From the NCBI RefSeq assembly GCF_009193155.1, contig NZ_VUKD01000001.1, forward strand, positions 1,178,001 through 1,242,000: 64,000 nt of DNA, given 5' to 3'. The position numbers were made by a program, and so were the translations under genes. Positions 8,938 through 16,431 of the stretch are shown in pieces; positions within the stretch are counted from its first letter, which is position 1; each line of letters starts with the position of its first letter. The stretch comes from Georgenia subflava (lineage in GTDB: Bacteria > Actinomycetota > Actinomycetes > Actinomycetales > Actinomycetaceae). Below the pieces are notes generated by a model. The model saw only the letters and a program-made list of their open reading frames with translations, had not been told where the DNA came from and ran no database searches.

Positions 8938-9092
8938 GCCTGCGGGGTGAGCTGTCGGGTTCGGGTGGGAGAACACCCGGCGCTCCCGGACGAACCGGTC
9001 GCGCTTCACCCCAAGGCCCTCGTAGAGGACCGAAAAGATCGGGTCCCCCGTCCCTGCCGCGGAACGTCTCGTTGGCTCCAGACGCGGCAGGG
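8938..9092 (-). ncRNA. ydaO/yuaA-type cyclic di-AMP riboswitch
   Basis: On the minus strand the leader of the NlpC/P60 gene contains the ydaO hallmarks in order: GGGGGACCC (9049-9041), GGGGTGAAGC (9012-9003) and the closing block CGAACCCGACAGCTCACC followed by CCGCAGGC (8963-8938). A preceding 10-bp hairpin, CCCTGCCGCG with CGCGGCAGGG, lies at 9052-9092. The aptamer ends 4 bases before the ribosome binding site. In actinobacteria this class precedes rpf and NlpC/P60 wall-hydrolase genes and turns expression off when c-di-AMP is high. Confidence 0.85.
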
Positions 9093-9144
9093 TTCGGCGT
9101 CCGTCCGGAGACTTCCCGATGGAGGGTGCGGGAAGCGATGGAGA

Positions 9145-9185
9145 CGTTACCCGACGCAAAGTACGGATGTCACGTTTGGGTAACG
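9145..9185. promoter_or_regulatory. Candidate operator: CGTTACCC/GGGTAACG inverted repeat
   Basis: CGTTACCC (9145-9152) and GGGTAACG (9178-9185) form a perfect 8-bp inverted repeat with a 25-base spacer, just upstream of the riboswitch leader. GTAAC-type half-sites resemble MtrA boxes known to control wall-hydrolase genes, but this assignment is an inference. Confidence 0.35.
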
Positions 9186-9334
9186 CAACGCACAGTACGT
9201 GTCGCCGGCGCCTCAAGGAGCCGGTTCGGGACGGGACCAAGGACAGTCGCCCAGTGCCGCTCGCGGGCGACAATGGAGGCTGCGGACCGCCGAGTCGGTC
9301 CGGCCCCGAGGGCCCGGCTGCCGAAGGAGACGAC

Positions 9335-9739
9335 ATGCGCGACGACGCACAGCTCGAGGTTCTGTCGGTGGACGAGTGCCGGCGGCTGCTGGCCGAGGCG
9401 CTCGTCGGCTGGCTCGCCTTCTGCGACGGCGACCGGCCGGCACTTGCGCCGGTGAACTACATCGTCCATCTCGGCGAGATCGTGGCCCGCAGCGACTACG
9501 GCGCCAAGCTTGCCGCGGCCGCGCACGATCGCCTCATGAGCCTCGGCGTCGGCGGCATCGACGCGCAGACGCGGACCGGGTGGTCGGTGCAGGTGACCGG
9601 ACGCGCCCGGCTCCTCGGCGACGACCTCGTCAACCCGGACCTGCCCGAGCCGGACTCGTGGGCCGTGGACGGCCCGGGCGTGCGCATCGGCATCCCCATC
9701 GAGGAGATCTCGGGCCGCCGCGTGGTGCGCGCGGGCTGA
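9335..9739 (+). CDS. Pyridoxamine 5'-phosphate oxidase-like flavin-binding protein
   Basis: A 134-residue cytoplasmic protein of the PPOX/split-barrel FMN-binding superfamily. Family features include the N-terminal helix with ECRRLLAEALVGWLAF, the strand ALAPVNYIVHLGEIVARSDYGAKL that builds the flavin pocket, and the closing IEEISGRRVVRAG. Small members often bind FMN, F420 or haem and reduce diverse compounds; the reaction here is not known. ATG 9335 is preceded by GAAGGAGA. A 20-bp tandem duplication spans its stop codon. It is divergent from the NlpC/P60 gene. Confidence 0.8.
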   Translation: MRDDAQLEVLSVDECRRLLAEALVGWLAFCDGDRPALAPVNYIVHLGEIVARSDYGAKLAAAAHDRLMSLGVGGIDAQTRTGWSVQVTGRARLLGDDLVNPDLPEPDSWAVDGPGVRIGIPIEEISGRRVVRAG

Positions 9740-9760
9740 CGGTGGTGCGCGCGGGCTGAC
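9721..9760. repeat. 20-bp tandem duplication across a stop codon
   Basis: 9721-9740 and 9741-9760 are identical over 19 of 20 bases (GTGGTGCGCGCGGGCTGAC). The first copy encodes the last residues and TGA stop of the PPOX-like gene; the second repeats both out of use. Confidence 0.85.
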
Positions 9761-9800
9761 GTCTGACGGCTGACGGCGCTGTGCGTGCGCCGTCGTGCGC

Positions 9801-11276
9801 TCAGTGCTTGCCTATGACGGCCTCGTACAGCTCGCGATAGCGACCGGCCCGTGCGGCGTAGTACGGCGCGCGCCCCTCCGCGGGGGTGCTGGTCGGCCCG
9901 GTCAGGACCGGTGCGCGCGGCACGTCCGGTGCGAGCGGTGCGAGGGCGACGAGGGCCGTGCCGTGCAGGGTGGACCTCTTGATCGTGACGGGAACCACCG
10001 GTGCGCCGATGGCGTCGGCGAGCACCTGCAGCCAGGCGGGGTGGTCCTGGGTGACCCGACCGCCGGCAAGGATGCGCCGGGGTGGGCCGGCGACCTCGCG
10101 GAGCTCCTCGGCCACGCGTGCGTAGGACAGCGCCACCCCCTCCATGGTGGCTCGGAACAGGGTGGCCGGGGTGGTCGCGGCCGAGATGTCGGCGATCATC
10201 GCCCGGGCACCGGCCGCCCAGCCGGTGCTGCGTTCCCCGGACAGGTAGGGCAGCACCGCCGGCGTGCCGGGGTCCGGGTCCGCGGCGAGCACCGCGGCCA
10301 GGTCGACGCCGTCCAGCCGGAGGGTCGAGCCCAACCAGCTCACGGCCCGCCCGACGTCGTTGAGCGCGCCGCCGAGCAGGGAGTGGCTGGCGCTGACCCG
10401 GTAGCACCACAGCCCGCTCGGCAGCTGGTCCGGCACGTCTGCGACGAGCACGCGGATGGCACCGCTGGTCGCCGCCGAGACGACGGCCGTCGTGGCGTCC
10501 TCGGCGCCCGCACCGATGTTGGCGGCCAGGCCGTCGGTGATGACCGGGAACCAGGTGGCGTCGCGCAGAGCCGGCCAGCGGGCGGCGACGCCGGTCAGCG
10601 GCCGGTCGGGGTCGCGGATCTCGGAGAGCTGTGCGGCGTCGATCCCGGCGACGGCGAGCATCGTGTCGTCCCAGGTGCCGGTGCGCCGGTCGAGCAGGCC
10701 CGTCCAGGCCGCCGTCGACGTGCCGACGGCGGTGGTGCCGAGGATGCGGTCGTAGAGGTACTCGCCCAGGGAGAGCCAACGGCTCACGCGCCCGAAGGTC
10801 TCGGGCTCGGTCTCGCGCAGCCAGCGCAGGCGGGCCGGCAGGTAGCTGGAGTGCAGGCGGGTGCCGGTGCGCTGCTGCACGTCGGACTCGTCGAGCTCCG
10901 CGCGCAGGGCCGTGACCTGGTCCGCGCACCGGGAGTCGGCGTAGGTGTAGCAGGGCGTCAGGGGCCGGCCGTCCCGGTCGACCCCGACGAGGGACGAGGC
11001 GAACGTGTCCAGCGCGACCCCGGCGATCCGCCCGGCGAGGTCGCGCCGGGCCAGGATGGTGAGGATCTCCTCGACCTCGGCGAGCACCGCGTCCGGGTCG
11101 ACGACGGACGTGCCGTCGGCGTGGGTGGTGAACGCGTGGGGAACCTTGTGGCCGAGCCGGTGCACGGGGCGTCCGCTCGCGTCGTAGATGCCGCCGCGGC
11201 TGGCTGTGGAACCGATGTCGACGGCTAGCACGAGGGGGTCGACGGCGTCCTCGAGCTCGACGCGGAACTCTCCCAT
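9801..11276 (-). CDS. FGGY-family carbohydrate kinase (gluconokinase-like)
   Basis: A 491-residue two-domain sugar kinase. The N-terminal domain shows the phosphate-1 motif LVLAVDIGSTASRGGIYD and the substrate region GVALDTFASSLVGVD with PARLRWLRE and WLSLGEYLYDRILG. The C-terminal domain carries AATSGAIRVLV and the adenosine-binding LAGGRVTQDHPAWLQVLADAIGAPV. These phosphorylate gluconate, xylulose, glycerol or similar sugars; the RTG.RLHSSY and SLGEYL segments recall gluconokinases, so gluconate is my best guess. ATG 11276 is preferred over a GTG five codons earlier because GAGG lies 6 bases before it. Two small genes lie upstream on the same strand. Confidence 0.88.
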   Translation of the reverse strand: MGEFRVELEDAVDPLVLAVDIGSTASRGGIYDASGRPVHRLGHKVPHAFTTHADGTSVVDPDAVLAEVEEILTILARRDLAGRIAGVALDTFASSLVGVDRDGRPLTPCYTYADSRCADQVTALRAELDESDVQQRTGTRLHSSYLPARLRWLRETEPETFGRVSRWLSLGEYLYDRILGTTAVGTSTAAWTGLLDRRTGTWDDTMLAVAGIDAAQLSEIRDPDRPLTGVAARWPALRDATWFPVITDGLAANIGAGAEDATTAVVSAATSGAIRVLVADVPDQLPSGLWCYRVSASHSLLGGALNDVGRAVSWLGSTLRLDGVDLAAVLAADPDPGTPAVLPYLSGERSTGWAAGARAMIADISAATTPATLFRATMEGVALSYARVAEELREVAGPPRRILAGGRVTQDHPAWLQVLADAIGAPVVPVTIKRSTLHGTALVALAPLAPDVPRAPVLTGPTSTPAEGRAPYYAARAGRYRELYEAVIGKH

Positions 11277-11335
11277 GCGATACCTCGTCACGTCGGGGGC
11301 GGCCAGGGATCAGCTTCAGGCCGATGGTAGTGGTC

Positions 11336-11626
11336 TCAGCCCGGTTCGCCTCGGCGCTTGCGCCGCGCCACCACCACGATGTCGACGGCCGCGGTGACTG
11401 CCATGACGGCTGGGACGACCACGAGGATCGTCGGGGCGTCGACCCGCGAGGCCCAGAGGGCGAGGAGGACACCCGCCACGAGCCCGAAGATCGCCAGGAC
11501 GAGACGCAGCGTGAGGGCGCTGCGGGCCGGTGGTGCCCCGCCGATGCCTGACGTCGGGTCGTGGTGGTCCGGCAGACCGCGACGGAACTGATCCCGCTCG
11601 CCCGAGCGCTCGCCGTCGTCACTCAT
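11336..11626 (-). CDS. Small two-helix membrane protein
   Basis: A 96-residue protein with a charged, disordered N-terminus of about 35 residues and two predicted membrane helices (about 40-60, LRLVLAIFGLVAGVLLALWA, and 66-85, TILVVVPAVMAVTAAVDIVV), ending in a basic RRKRRGEPG tail that should face the cytoplasm. I recognise no family. It lies 59 bases upstream of the sugar kinase and 51 downstream of the lipocalin-like gene, all on the minus strand, so it may belong to a three-gene unit. Confidence 0.7.
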   Translation of the reverse strand: MSDDGERSGERDQFRRGLPDHHDPTSGIGGAPPARSALTLRLVLAIFGLVAGVLLALWASRVDAPTILVVVPAVMAVTAAVDIVVVARRKRRGEPG

Positions 11627-11677
11627 GCTGCCGAGGCTATTGGTCTCGCGCAGGAGGTGCCTGTCGGTCGGTCGGCT

Positions 11678-12172
11678 CTACGTCGCGCGGAGCAGCTCGG
11701 CGACCATGACGGGGTAGGGGCCCGCCTGGATGTCCTCGGTCGCCTGCTCCGGCGGGATGACGTTGTCCATGGTGATGCGCAGCGTGCTCGTGCCACCGAT
11801 CGCGATGGTCCACCGCCAGCCGCCGCCGTAGTCCGTCGTGACCTCGAGCGCACCGTCGGACAGCGTCCCGGAGAGGAGGGTGACGGCCGGACGCTGGTGC
11901 CAGCTGTCGCCCCAGGCGACGTCGACCGACTGCTGACCCGGCTCGGGCGAGCCGACGAGCAGGATGCCCTCCTGCCGGCCGTCCTCGGGGTGGGCCCAGG
12001 TGTACGCGAGCACGACGCCGTACCCGCCTGCCGCCGTCGTGACGGTCGCCGTCGCCGGCGCCTCGTGGAAGTCGTCGGTCGGCATCATGCGGAACGCGTT
12101 GGTCCCCTGCCAGCTGCCGACGAGGTGCGCCAACTGGTGGGGCGCCGCAGTGGTGGAGGTGCTCTCGGTCAT
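11678..12172 (-). CDS. DUF1579-like / lipocalin-fold hypothetical protein
   Basis: A 164-residue soluble protein. It opens with HLVGSWQGTN, then alternating strands with paired Trp and Gly (GYGVVLAYTWAHPEDGRQEGILL, YGGGWRWTIAIGG), the look of a small beta-barrel in the DUF1579/lipocalin-like group. No catalytic residues can be assigned. The ATG at 12172 is chosen over an upstream in-frame extension whose composition is not protein-like. It is divergent from the cold-shock gene. Confidence 0.7.
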   Translation of the reverse strand: MTESTSTTAAPHQLAHLVGSWQGTNAFRMMPTDDFHEAPATATVTTAAGGYGVVLAYTWAHPEDGRQEGILLVGSPEPGQQSVDVAWGDSWHQRPAVTLLSGTLSDGALEVTTDYGGGWRWTIAIGGTSTLRITMDNVIPPEQATEDIQAGPYPVMVAELLRAT

Positions 12173-12310
12173 GCTCGCGAGTGTGGCACGGCAGTTGCGT
12201 GGCGGTGCGGGGAGCGGCCACCCCGTGGATAGGTCTACACAAACGTCCGTAACACATGTGGTGGGGAACACTTGCGCTTCCGACCGGGTGATGCCGTAGG
12301 CTCGTGGTCA

Positions 12311-12446
12311 CAGTTGCAGTGCACTCAAAGTTTGTATGCCCTCGGCCCTCTCGGGTCGGGTTGCTTTTCCTTCTTGGAGCAGACGAGAACACCGTGACAA
12401 TCGGTCCCGATCCGCGGGGCCGTTTGAATGCTCGGAAGGAGCAACC
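12311..12446 (+). promoter_or_regulatory. Long 5' leader of the cold-shock gene
   Basis: About 135 bases precede the csp start. TTGCAG near 12314 and TATGCC near 12335 are possible -35/-10 elements. A short CGGCCCTCTCGGGTCGGG foldback follows at ~12343-12360. Structured leaders are typical of csp mRNAs and control translation with temperature; here that role is inferred. Confidence 0.4.
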
Positions 12447-12650
12447 ATGGCTACCGGAACCGTGAAGTGGTTCAACGCCGAAAAGGGCTACGGCTTCATC
12501 GCCCCCGACGACAACTCCGCTGACGTCTTCGCTCACTACTCGGCGATCGCCACGAGCGGCTACCGTTCGCTCGACGAGAACCAGAAGGTCGAGTTCGACG
12601 TCACGCAGGGCCCCAAGGGCCCCCAGGCGGAGAACATCCGCCCGCTCTGA
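12447..12650 (+). CDS. cspA: Cold-shock protein (CspA family)
   Basis: A 67-residue single cold-shock domain: [19 protein letters not shown] contains RNP1 (KGYGFI) and DVFAHYSAI gives RNP2 (VFAHY). It binds single-stranded RNA and DNA and unwinds mRNA structure in the cold or in stationary phase. ATG 12447 follows GGAAGGA; the open frame upstream is leader sequence. Its length is exactly that of the family. A perfect terminator follows at 12681-12717, so it is probably monocistronic. The symbol cspA is generic; actinobacteria have several paralogs. Confidence 0.95.
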   Translation: MATGTVKWFNAEKGYGFIAPDDNSADVFAHYSAIATSGYRSLDENQKVEFDVTQGPKGPQAENIRPL

Positions 12651-12680
12651 TCTGAGCACCGGGAGTCTCTGACACCCAGA

Positions 12681-12717
12681 CGAAGGCCCTGGCACCGATT
12701 CGGTGCCAGGGCCTTCG
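12681..12717 (+). terminator. Perfect 17-bp terminator of the csp gene
   Basis: CGAAGGCCCTGGCACCG (12681-12697), an ATT loop, and CGGTGCCAGGGCCTTCG (12701-12717) pair perfectly, 30 bases after the csp stop. Confidence 0.9.
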
Positions 12718-12755
12718 TGCGTGTACGGCCGGTCGGTGCCGAGGTGCCAGGTGCT

Positions 12756-12840
12756 CCGGTGTTCGGGTGCTCCGACTGCTCGGGTGGTCGGGTGCTCCGA
12801 CTGCTCGGGTGCTCGGGTGCTCCGACTGCTCGGGTGCTCG
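12756..12840. repeat. 25-bp tandem repeat, three copies
   Basis: Three units, 12756-12780, 12781-12805 and 12806-12830, share GGTGSTCGGGTGCTCCGACT-type sequence, followed by decayed copies to about 12880. They fill the gap between the csp terminator and the 3' end of the TetR gene. Confidence 0.85.
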
Positions 12841-12880
12841 GGCGCTTCGGTGCTCCGACCGACCGAGGCGCCGGCCCGGA

Positions 12881-13615
12881 TCATCCGGTACCCGCAGCTC
12901 CTCGGGTAGGACGGGCGCGCTGCTGGTCGGCGATGCCGTAGAGGAGTCGGTGGAGTCCTCGTTCGAAGAGCTGGTCGGGGTCCCACGTGGAGGGATCGGC
13001 CTGCATCAGCGAGGTGATCGCACGGGCCAGGTGCGGCCTGGCCGGGTCCGCGGCGATGGTGGCGAAGTGGCGGACCTTGGCGGCGGAGGGGGCGCCCATC
13101 GCCTGTCCCTCGAGCTGGACGAAGCTGGCGATCCAGGAGTGCATCAGGGTGATGAACTCCATGCTTGCGGGAAGGTCGAGCCCGGTCGGGGTGAGTGCCG
13201 AGAGGAAGAACTCCATGTAGTTCTGCGTGCTCGGTCCCCAGGAGGCGTGCGGTGCGAGCTCGGCCATCCACGGGTGTGCGTGGTACACGGCGCGGCCTCG
13301 GTGCGCGAGGAGGCCCAGGTCCGAGTTCCAGTCGCCGGAGGGGCTGTCGGGGAGCGCGTACTCCGCGAAGACGGCATCGACCATGAGGTCGTGGAGATCG
13401 TCCTTGCGGACGATGTAGCGGTACAGGGATGCGCCGCCGGTGTCCAGCTCCGTGGCGACGGCCCTGATCGACACGGCCGCCAGGCCCTTCCTGTCCGCGA
13501 GTGACACGGCGGCGTCCGTGATGTCGGCGAGCGTGTGAGCGGGGCGGGGCCCCTTCCGTGCCGGCCGGGCGCGATCCCAGATCACCGCGTCGCCCTCGGC
13601 GTCCTCCTTCGTCAT
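12881..13615 (-). CDS. TetR-family transcriptional regulator
   Basis: A 244-residue regulator. The N-terminal TetR helix-turn-helix spans about residues 28-80 (ITDAAVSLADRKGLAAVSIRAV, then DTGGASLYRYIVRKDDLHDLM). The C-terminal ligand-binding region resembles the TetR_C group with A.HPWMAELAP. ATG 13615 has an excellent AGGAGGTGAG site 6 bases upstream; an earlier in-frame start lacks one. It is divergent from an ABC drug-type exporter with an inverted repeat between them, the standard arrangement for a repressor of its neighbour and itself. Confidence 0.92.
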   Translation of the reverse strand: MTKEDAEGDAVIWDRARPARKGPRPAHTLADITDAAVSLADRKGLAAVSIRAVATELDTGGASLYRYIVRKDDLHDLMVDAVFAEYALPDSPSGDWNSDLGLLAHRGRAVYHAHPWMAELAPHASWGPSTQNYMEFFLSALTPTGLDLPASMEFITLMHSWIASFVQLEGQAMGAPSAAKVRHFATIAADPARPHLARAITSLMQADPSTWDPDQLFERGLHRLLYGIADQQRARPTRGAAGTG

Positions 13616-13640
13616 GCCGAGCTCACCTCCTGCCTTTACT

Positions 13641-13690
13641 GCGATCGACGTTCTCAATATAGTGGCTCGCGTACCGCGAACATTGATCGC
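13641..13690. promoter_or_regulatory. Candidate TetR operator between regulator and ABC transporter
   Basis: GCGATCGACGTTC (13641-13653) and GAACATTGATCGC (13678-13690) form a 13-bp inverted repeat (11/13) around a 24-base centre that includes TATAGT (13658-13663) and the small palindrome TCGCG-TAC-CGCGA. The site sits between the divergent starts at 13615 and 13703, where it could overlap both promoters. Confidence 0.6.
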
Positions 13691-13702
13691 AGAAGGAGTG
13701 CC

Positions 13703-14662
13703 ATGAACGGGACGTCGTCACCGGCTATCGCCGTCGAGGGACTGACCAAGGTGTTCGGCCGTGGGGACCGGGCCGTGACCGCGCTGGCCGGCATCGATCT
13801 CTCGGTGGACCGAGGCGCGGTGTTCGGGCTCCTCGGAGCCAACGGCTCAGGGAAGTCGACGCTGGTCCGAGTGCTGTCGACGCTGACCGTGCCCACCACA
13901 GGTACCGCACTCGTCGACGGCATCGACGTCGTCGCCGAACCGGGAAGGGCACGGGCGAGGATCGGCGTCACCGCCCAGCAGACGACGCTGGACCAGCGGC
14001 TCAGCGGGCGCGAGAACCTGCTCGTGCTCGGCAGGCTGTGCGGGCTGTCGCGCGCCGCTGCCCGCCGTCGAGCGGATGAGCTCCTGGACAGGTACGCGCT
14101 CAGCTCGGCGGCGGATCGACCTGTGAGCACCTACTCCGGTGGCATGCGTCGACGGACCGACATCATGGCCAGTCTGATCCTGCGGCCGACGGTGCTGTTC
14201 CTGGACGAGCCCACCACGGGGCTGGACCCGCACAGCCGCAACGAGATCTGGGACACGGTGCAAGAGCTCGCCGCCGAGGGCACCACGGTCCTGCTGACTA
14301 CGCAGTACCTCGACGAGGCGGACCGTCTTGCGCAGACGGTGGCACTGCTCGAGTCGGGTCACGTGGTCGCCGAGGGCACCCCGCAGGCGCTCAAGGAGCG
14401 GATCGGGGTGCAGCTTCGGATCCAGCTGCAAGAGCTGCCGACAGCGCCAGCCACTCAGGAGCTGCTCCGCGCCATCGGGGTGGTCGACCTCGAGGTCGAC
14501 GAGCCCTCGGCCACGGTCTCCGGGCTGATCGCCGCCGGTTCCTTGACGCTGCCGCCCATACTCGCTGCGCTCACCGACGCGGGGATCGGCGTGCGTGACA
14601 TCGGGCTGGACCAGCCCACGCTCGACCAGGCCTATCTCGCACTCACCGGAGGTACCCGATGA
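13703..14662 (+). CDS. ABC transporter ATP-binding protein (DrrA-like)
   Basis: A 319-residue ATPase subunit of a drug/lipid exporter. Walker A GANGSGKS (45-52), signature YSGGMRRR, Walker B VLFLDEPTTGLDP and the H-loop region TTQYLDEADRL are all present. The C-terminal ~90 residues form the DrrA-type accessory domain. It energises the ABC-2 permease encoded next, whose ATG overlaps its TGA (ATGA). AGAAGGAG precedes the start. The pair is likely repressed by the divergent TetR. Residue pattern and gene order match daunorubicin-resistance type exporters; the substrate is unknown. Confidence 0.95.
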   Translation: MNGTSSPAIAVEGLTKVFGRGDRAVTALAGIDLSVDRGAVFGLLGANGSGKSTLVRVLSTLTVPTTGTALVDGIDVVAEPGRARARIGVTAQQTTLDQRLSGRENLLVLGRLCGLSRAAARRRADELLDRYALSSAADRPVSTYSGGMRRRTDIMASLILRPTVLFLDEPTTGLDPHSRNEIWDTVQELAAEGTTVLLTTQYLDEADRLAQTVALLESGHVVAEGTPQALKERIGVQLRIQLQELPTAPATQELLRAIGVVDLEVDEPSATVSGLIAAGSLTLPPILAALTDAGIGVRDIGLDQPTLDQAYLALTGGTR

Positions 14663-15462
14663 CGTCCACCGCTGCGCCGCCGAGCGCGCCGTTCGTGCAC
14701 GGAGCGACCATCGTCTACAGGAACCTGCTGGCGCTCCGACGCAACCCCGCCCTCGTCGTGGCGAACCTCGCCGGTCCGATCAGCATGATCCTGCTGTTCG
14801 GATATGTCTTCGGCAGCGCCATGGGCGCGGCGGGGACTGTCGCCGACTACCGTGCTGCCCTCGTTCCGGCGGCGTTCGTCCTGGTCGCGGGAACGGGGTT
14901 GATCATGGTCGCCGGCTCCACCGCCGTCGATGTCCGGAACGGCGTCACCGAACGCTTCCGCTCGCTGCCGATGAGTCCCATGGCCGTGCCGCTCGGCCTG
15001 GCCGGCAGCCAGCTCGTCCTCTCAGTGCTCTCGCTCACCGTGATGGCAGCGGTCGGACTGGTCGTCGGCTGGCGGGTGCACACCGACGTCGTCTCGGCTG
15101 CCGCGTCCTTCGCCCTGCTCCTGCTGTTCGGCTACGCCCTGAGCTGGGTCGGGATCTACCTCGGCCTGCTCATCCGTGACGTCGAGGTGGTCCAGCAGCT
15201 CTCCGCCCCCATCTTCGGACTCGTGATGGTCTCCAGCGCCTTCGTCCCCACGGAGACGATGCCCGCCGGCATCCGTGCGATCGCCGAGTGGAGCCCGTTC
15301 AGCGCAGCGATCACGGCCACCCGTCACCTGTTCGGCAACGGGTCGATTCCCGACGGACCGCTCCCGCTCGCGCATCCCGTCATTGCCACCATCGTCTGGT
15401 CGATCACCCTGATCGCCGTCTTCGCGCCGCCGGCCGCGCGACGCTGCTCACGACCGAGCTGA
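14659..15462 (+). CDS. ABC-2 type transporter permease (DrrB-like)
   Basis: A 267-residue membrane protein with six predicted helices: an N-terminal cytoplasmic stretch, SMILLFGYVFGSAM, AFVLVAGTGLIMVAG, a long loop with DVRNGVTERFRSLPMSPMAV (typical of ABC-2 permeases), LSLTVMAAVGLVVGW, ALLLLFGYALSWVGIYLGLL, and a final IVWSITLIAVFAPPA helix. Translation is coupled to the ATPase by an ATGA overlap. The last ~10 residues (RRCSRPS) are shorter than in many relatives, so a small 3' frameshift is possible. It probably exports a drug or lipid. Confidence 0.9.
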   Translation: MTSTAAPPSAPFVHGATIVYRNLLALRRNPALVVANLAGPISMILLFGYVFGSAMGAAGTVADYRAALVPAAFVLVAGTGLIMVAGSTAVDVRNGVTERFRSLPMSPMAVPLGLAGSQLVLSVLSLTVMAAVGLVVGWRVHTDVVSAAASFALLLLFGYALSWVGIYLGLLIRDVEVVQQLSAPIFGLVMVSSAFVPTETMPAGIRAIAEWSPFSAAITATRHLFGNGSIPDGPLPLAHPVIATIVWSITLIAVFAPPAARRCSRPS

Positions 15463-15528
15463 GCCGCGCCCGGGGCGCAGGCGGCGCCGTTCACGAACGA
15501 CTCGCCGGCCCGCACACAACCTCCGCGG

Positions 15529-16431
15529 TCAGTACAGCTCTCTCGTAGGCATCCGAAGTGGTGTGACGGCTCGACGCGCCAGCTCGCCGATGGCGGCGTC
15601 GACCACAGGCAGATGGCGTTCGGGTCTGACGGCCTGGGTGAGCACGGTGACGGCGATGGGGTGCTCGTGCGGGAAGTGCACCACTGCCGCCTCGTGCCGT
15701 AGGCGACCCAGCGAACCGGTCTTGCCATGGACGGCGACGTCGTCGTGCGGAAAGCCGGAGCCGATGCGGTGCCGCCAGGCCTGCTGGGCCAGCGCGGCCC
15801 GGACGAGTGCATGTGCCCGCCCGGTGCGCGACCAGAGGATGCGCAGCACGGTCGTGAGCTGGTGGGGTGAGGCGGCGCTGGCGTAAGCCGGGTCGTACTG
15901 CGAGGTGTCCGCCCTGCGGTCCGGGTCGGCGAGAGTCCGGAGCGCGCCCGCACGGTCGTCCGCACCCGTGTCGCGGATGATCGCCCGGGTCTCGTCGGCG
16001 GAACCTTGCCGGACCAGCGTCGTCGGCAGGCCGAGGCGCCTCAGATGGGCGTGGACGCGTTCGCGTCCGAGCAGGGCGAGGACGGCGTCGCCGGCAGCGT
16101 TGTCGGAGACCGTCACCATGAGGCGGACGACATCGCGTTGTGTCATCGTCACGTCGTCGTCCAGCAGCGCGACACCGGTCGGACCGGGCACCCGGTCGGT
16201 GGCGGCCAGGCACATGGTGCCGGTCGGGTCGACGTCGCCGCTTTCGACGGCATCGGCCCAGGCCAGGGCGAGCGGGAGCTTGTAGACCGAGGCGATCGCG
16301 ACGGTCTCCTCCTGGGCCAGGCCGACCGAACCGGGTGGCCCGGAGAGCCGGCTGGCGTGAACACCCGCGACGACGCCCGCGTCCCGGGCGATGCGCCCCA
16401 GGTCGTCGCGAACGTGGTCGGGGCCGCTCAC
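15529..16431 (-). CDS. Class A beta-lactamase-like serine hydrolase without signal peptide
   Basis: A 300-residue protein with the penicillin-recognising triad of motifs: SVYK (S48-K51), SDN (109-111) and KTG (237-239), in the spacing of class A beta-lactamases. Two oddities stand out. No signal peptide precedes the domain, and no ExxLN omega-loop glutamate is seen where expected (around 165-185). A secreted penicillinase is therefore doubtful, and a cytoplasmic beta-lactamase2-type hydrolase is likelier. Its GTG start overlaps the stop of the upstream LysR gene (GTGA), so the two are co-translated. That pairing recalls AmpR-AmpC logic, but there the genes are divergent. Confidence 0.85.
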   Translation of the reverse strand: MSGPDHVRDDLGRIARDAGVVAGVHASRLSGPPGSVGLAQEETVAIASVYKLPLALAWADAVESGDVDPTGTMCLAATDRVPGPTGVALLDDDVTMTQRDVVRLMVTVSDNAAGDAVLALLGRERVHAHLRRLGLPTTLVRQGSADETRAIIRDTGADDRAGALRTLADPDRRADTSQYDPAYASAASPHQLTTVLRILWSRTGRAHALVRAALAQQAWRHRIGSGFPHDDVAVHGKTGSLGRLRHEAAVVHFPHEHPIAVTVLTQAVRPERHLPVVDAAIGELARRAVTPLRMPTRELY

